Assembly: GCA_040757065.1 (NCBI GenBank) | Contig: JBFLXR010000011.1 | Coordinates: forward strand, 18,596 to 82,595 | Direction: 5' to 3' | DNA length: 64,000 bases | Source of the DNA: JBFLXR01 sp040757065 | GTDB lineage: Bacteria > Pseudomonadota > Gammaproteobacteria > Burkholderiales > Gallionellaceae | Notes under the pieces: model-generated | The model's database searches: none | Told to the model about the DNA's origin: nothing | What the model saw: only the letters and a program-made list of their open reading frames with translations | Made by a program: the position numbers and the translations under genes | Shown here: positions 61,714 to 64,000 of the stretch, in pieces | How positions within the stretch are numbered: position 1 is the first letter of the stretch | Layout of the letters: every line of letters begins with the position of its first letter

Positions 61714-62862
61714 ATGATGCAGAACACTCCGACCATCGCGCTTGTGGCCGGCGAGGCTTCGGGCGACTTGCTCGGCAGCCATTTGATTGAGGCGCTAAAG
61801 CGGGTGATTCCGGGTGCGCGTTTCGTTGGAATCGGCGGCCCGCGCATGCAAGCCGCGGGAATGCAAGTCTGGCATCCGATGGAAAAGTTGGCGGTCAACG
61901 GGTACGTTGAGGTATTGCGTCACTTGCGCGAAATCCTGGGTATCCGCAAAAACGTCCGCAACCGATTGCTGGCCGAACCGCCCGCGCTGTTTATCGGAAT
62001 CGACGCGCCCGATTTTAATCTCGGTCTGGAAAAACAGCTCAAGCAGCGCGGTATTCGTACGGTGCATTATGTTAGCCCGTCGATTTGGGCATGGCGCGGA
62101 GAGCGTATCCGCAAGATCAAGAAAGCCGTTTCTCACATGCTGGTGCTGTTTCCGTTCGAAGCGCCGCTATATGAGTCCGAGCGCATTCCGGTGACCTATG
62201 TCGGCCATCCTCTGGCGGATATGCTGCCTACTGTCCCGGATCGTGCTGCCATGCGCGAACAAATGCGGCTGTCCGCGGAAGCGACGATTTTCGCTTTTCT
62301 GCCGGGAAGCCGGCAGAGCGAAGTGCGCAACCTGTCCGCAACCTATATTGAAACTGCGCGCCTGATTCATCGTGCGAAGCCCGATGTGCAGTTTCTTGTT
62401 CCGCTGGTCAGCAGAGAAACACGAGTGATTTTTGAGGAAACGCAATGGCGGCTCGAAGCGCAAGATTTACCGATTACCCTGCTGTTCGGTCATGCGCACG
62501 ATGCAATGATCGCCGCCGATGCCGTGCTGGTCGCTTCCGGTACGGCGACTTTGGAGGCTGCTTTACTCAAGCGCCCAATGGTAATTACTTATAAGGTGCC
62601 AGAGCTGACTTGGAGACTGGCTCGGCGCAAATTATATCTGCCCTATGTTGGGTTGCCTAACGTACTGGCAGGCAAATTTGTTGTTCCTGAGTTGCTACAG
62701 CATGATGCAACGCCGGAAAACTTGTCGCAAGCACTGCTGAATACGGTTAGCAATCGACAGACTGTCGCGCATCTCGAGACGCTCTTCGGCGCTATGCATA
62801 CCCTGTTGCGGCGCAATACGGCGGAATGCGCGGCGCGCGCTTTGTTACCTTACCTGAGATGA
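61714..62862 (+). CDS. lpxB: Lipid-A-disaccharide synthase LpxB
   Basis: LpxB joins UDP-diacylglucosamine and lipid X. The 382 residues include ALVAGEASGDLLGSHLIEAL, FVGIGGPRMQAAGMQ, HYVSPSIWAWRGERIRKIKK and the C-terminal ASGTATLEAALLKRPMVITY. Catalytic and donor-binding regions match the GT-B fold. No clear SD is seen before the ATG pair at 61714/61717, so translation may depend on coupling to lpxA. It overlaps rnhB by four bases. Confidence 0.97.
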   Translation: MMQNTPTIALVAGEASGDLLGSHLIEALKRVIPGARFVGIGGPRMQAAGMQVWHPMEKLAVNGYVEVLRHLREILGIRKNVRNRLLAEPPALFIGIDAPDFNLGLEKQLKQRGIRTVHYVSPSIWAWRGERIRKIKKAVSHMLVLFPFEAPLYESERIPVTYVGHPLADMLPTVPDRAAMREQMRLSAEATIFAFLPGSRQSEVRNLSATYIETARLIHRAKPDVQFLVPLVSRETRVIFEETQWRLEAQDLPITLLFGHAHDAMIAADAVLVASGTATLEAALLKRPMVITYKVPELTWRLARRKLYLPYVGLPNVLAGKFVVPELLQHDATPENLSQALLNTVSNRQTVAHLETLFGAMHTLLRRNTAECAARALLPYLR

Positions 62863-63443
62863 AGTCCGATCTGATTATTTGCGGCGTGGACGAAGCAGGG
62901 CGGGGGCCTTTGGCCGGCGCAGTTTATGCTGCCGCTGTTATTTTGCACTCGCAACGCCCGTTGCCAGGATTGGCGGATTCGAAAAAGCTGAGCGAGAAAA
63001 AGCGCGACGCCTTGGCTGTGCTGATTAAGCAGGATGCATTGGCTTGGGCAATTGCCTCAGCCTCCCCGGAAGAAATCGACCGGCACAATATTCTGCGCGC
63101 TACCTTGCTGGCGATGCGCCGGGCCGTGGAAATGCTGAGTGTACGACCCGACGAAGTCTGGGTGGACGGTCTGCACACGCCAGAAACCGGTTTGCCGAGT
63201 CGTGCGATCGTGAAAGGCGATAGCAAGGTCGCCGCAATATCCGCAGCTTCCATTTTGGCCAAAACCGCACGGGATGCCGAGATGATGGAAATGCACGCGC
63301 TGTATCCCCAGTACGGCTTCGCTGAGCACAAGGGATATCCGACCGCTGCGCATGTCCGAGCATTGCAGCAACACGGCGCGTCTCCCATCCATAGGCGCAG
63401 CTTTCGTCCAGTTAGTCTGGTCTGTAGCGATTTACTCTCTTGA
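62859..63443 (+). CDS. rnhB: Ribonuclease HII
   Basis: RnhB removes ribonucleotides from DNA. The ATG at 62859 overlaps the lpxB stop (ATGA) and gives 194 residues; an earlier in-frame ATG lies inside lpxB. It has ICGVDEAGRGPLAGAVYAAA with the first catalytic Asp-Glu, ADSKKLSEKKR, GDSKVAAISAASILAKTARD and the acidic residue of DGLHTPE-like segments. It ends the housekeeping operon. Its stop TGA is part of the -35 box of the next promoter. Confidence 0.96.
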   Translation: MKSDLIICGVDEAGRGPLAGAVYAAAVILHSQRPLPGLADSKKLSEKKRDALAVLIKQDALAWAIASASPEEIDRHNILRATLLAMRRAVEMLSVRPDEVWVDGLHTPETGLPSRAIVKGDSKVAAISAASILAKTARDAEMMEMHALYPQYGFAEHKGYPTAAHVRALQQHGASPIHRRSFRPVSLVCSDLLS

Positions 63444-63467
63444 CATGGATTGACATATTTGTACAAT
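63440..63467 (+). promoter_or_regulatory. Sigma-70 promoter ahead of the c-di-GMP riboswitch
   Basis: TTGACA (63440-63445), 16 bases, TACAAT (63462-63467). The -35 overlaps the rnhB stop. Predicted start near 63474 gives a leader that begins with the hairpin GCCGAC/GTCGGC (63474-63503) and runs into the riboswitch. Confidence 0.75.
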
Positions 63468-63524
63468 GTAATAGCCGACGAAATGATTCAAGTTTGAGTC
63501 GGCGTTAAACAGTCATAAAAATAA

Positions 63525-63610
63525 CTGTAAAAGGCAAACCCATTGAAAGATGGGGGCGCAAAGTTACCGGTCTAAGGAGTTAATTCTCTATGATAGCGGG
63601 ATTGCCAGGA
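63525..63610 (+). promoter_or_regulatory. Cyclic di-GMP-I (GEMM) riboswitch
   Basis: The conserved order is present: GGCAAACC (63533-63540), a 6-bp stem capped by a GAAA tetraloop (63545-63548), GGCGCAAAG, ACCGGTCTAAGG (tetraloop-receptor side), a short stem GGAG/CTCT, then ATAGCGGGATTGCC. The closing stem is GGCAA (63533-63537) with TTGCC (63602-63606). These match the GEMM-I class that senses c-di-GMP. No terminator follows directly, so the switch may act on translation or on a platform lost by rearrangement. Confidence 0.88.
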
Positions 63611-63879
63611 TAGCGCTTCACCAGTCATTCGACCCCTCCCTGTCATTCCCTGTTTATCCGACCGCGTAGCGCCTGCTGTTTGCCGAGCAAAATAACAATG
63701 CGCTCGTCAATCGCAGTAAATAATTTTATGTTGCAGCCGATAGCTAGGTTATGGGGCAAGTTTATTCTTGCGTTGCCGCTACGGTATGGAAAAAGGGGAT
63801 GGTATGGAGCCAAATCTTGTAGTTGATTCTCAACTGCAAACGAAGCCTGTTGGGGCTTATGTTTTCGCATTCGCTGTAT
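63611..63879. other. Leader and gap between riboswitch and IS end
   Basis: About 270 bases with no convincing full gene. Plus-strand ATGs at 63698 and 63729 open only a 40-odd residue frame without an SD. A minus-strand 75-codon frame (63643-63870) has no recognisable family and no SD. The only start with a good SD is 63804 on the plus strand (listed separately). No intrinsic terminator is seen. Confidence 0.4.
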
Positions 63880-63914
63880 TGACCCAGCGGAACCTGCTCA
63901 ACTCAAGCCGCTAA
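63804..63914 (+). pseudogene. Riboswitch-controlled ORF, probably truncated by an IS
   Basis: ATG at 63804 follows the SD AAGGGG. The frame reads MEPNLVVDSQLQTKPVGAYV, then FAFAV, before crossing into the presumed IS end at 63880 and stopping at 63912-63914 after about a dozen IS-derived codons. The C-terminal part of the host-derived stretch is hydrophobic (VGAYVFAFAV), suggesting the start of a membrane or exported protein. The original product is not recognisable. The rest of the gene, if it exists, should lie beyond the IS outside the window. Confidence 0.35.
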
Positions 63915-64000
63915 AGCATAAGCCTCAGCAGGCGTTTTCATTTTCAGCGATTGATGCGGTCGCCGATTGTTGTAGAACATAATCCAGTCGCCGATTACTC
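63880..64000 (-). mobile_element. End of an IS3-family insertion sequence (partial)
   Basis: The window ends inside the element. The terminal sequence TGACCCAGCGGAACCTGCT begins with TGA, as IS3-family ends do, and lies 23 bases outside the transposase stop codon. The other end and any target duplication are beyond the window, so the boundary is an estimate. Confidence 0.7.
63903..64000 (-). CDS. IS3-family transposase OrfB, C-terminal fragment
   Basis: The last 32 codons of a DDE transposase read on the minus strand: DWIMFYNNRRPHQSLKMK followed by TPAEAYALAA and a TGA stop. The motif FYNNRRPHQSLKMKTPAEAY is typical of IS3-group OrfB C-termini and includes the region after the catalytic glutamate. 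The gene continues past the window's right edge, so it is partial only because of the window. Confidence 0.9.
   Translation of the reverse strand, partial: VIGDWIMFYNNRRPHQSLKMKTPAEAYALAA

Noticed and set aside
63643..63870. A 75-codon minus-strand frame next to the IS end
   Set aside because: No SD, no family resemblance, and it lies antisense to the riboswitch transcript. It cannot be excluded as a decayed gene.
1..64000. CRISPR arrays, tRNA and rRNA genes
   Set aside because: No regularly spaced repeats and no tRNA- or rRNA-like segments were recognised on either strand.

Overview
The window is a chromosomal segment of a polarly flagellated Betaproteobacterium. Gene order and sequence character suggest Nitrosomonadales, perhaps Gallionellaceae. 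That placement is inference, because no rRNA or other marker is present. About 45 kb is a nearly complete flagellar and chemotaxis locus. The last 18 kb is a conserved housekeeping block for translation and the cell envelope.

Bases 1-11455 (+): the end of cheD, cheB, an HsbA/HsbR-like partner-switching pair (STAS protein plus receiver/PP2C/HATPase protein), then flhB, flhA, flhF, flhG, fliA, motC and motD. Bases 11467-13065 (-): flgN, flgM and flgA. Bases 13217-23712 (+): flgBCDEFGHIJKL. Bases 23785-34662 (-): the fliF-to-fliR series fliFGHIJKLMNOPQR. fliE (34820, +) stands alone and divergent from fliF. Bases 35166-41486 (-): a YcgR-type PilZ brake, an FlhB C-domain paralogue, a second FliK-like protein, fliT, fliS, fliD, flaG and a short flagellin. 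Bases 41660-45703 (-): a diguanylate cyclase, a NarL-type response regulator and a hybrid-like histidine kinase.

Bases 45968-49275 (+): surE, pcm, nlpD and a radical SAM gene; rpoS is not at its usual place after nlpD. Bases 49444-63443 (+): rpsB-tsf-pyrH-frr-uppS-cdsA-dxr-rseP-bamA-skp-lpxD-fabZ-lpxA-lpxB-rnhB. The last 557 bases hold a promoter, a c-di-GMP-I (GEMM) riboswitch, a short ORF start, and the end of an IS3-family element that appears to have cut off the riboswitch-controlled gene.

How it works together: early genes build the export gate, basal body and hook. FliA is held by FlgM until hook completion. Three good FliA (sigma-28) promoters, all with 11-base spacers, precede flgM, flgK and fliC, so late genes (flgMN, flgKL, flagellin) switch on together. 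FlhF/FlhG set flagellar placement and number. c-di-GMP appears three times: a cyclase next to fliC, a YcgR-type brake, and a riboswitch. The more unusual points are a FlhG that keeps its FlhF-activating motif but lacks ATPase residues, the FlhB-C/FliK-like pair, the partner-switching module, a pseudo-receiver kinase, competing hairpins between rpsB and tsf, and the riboswitch beside the IS end.
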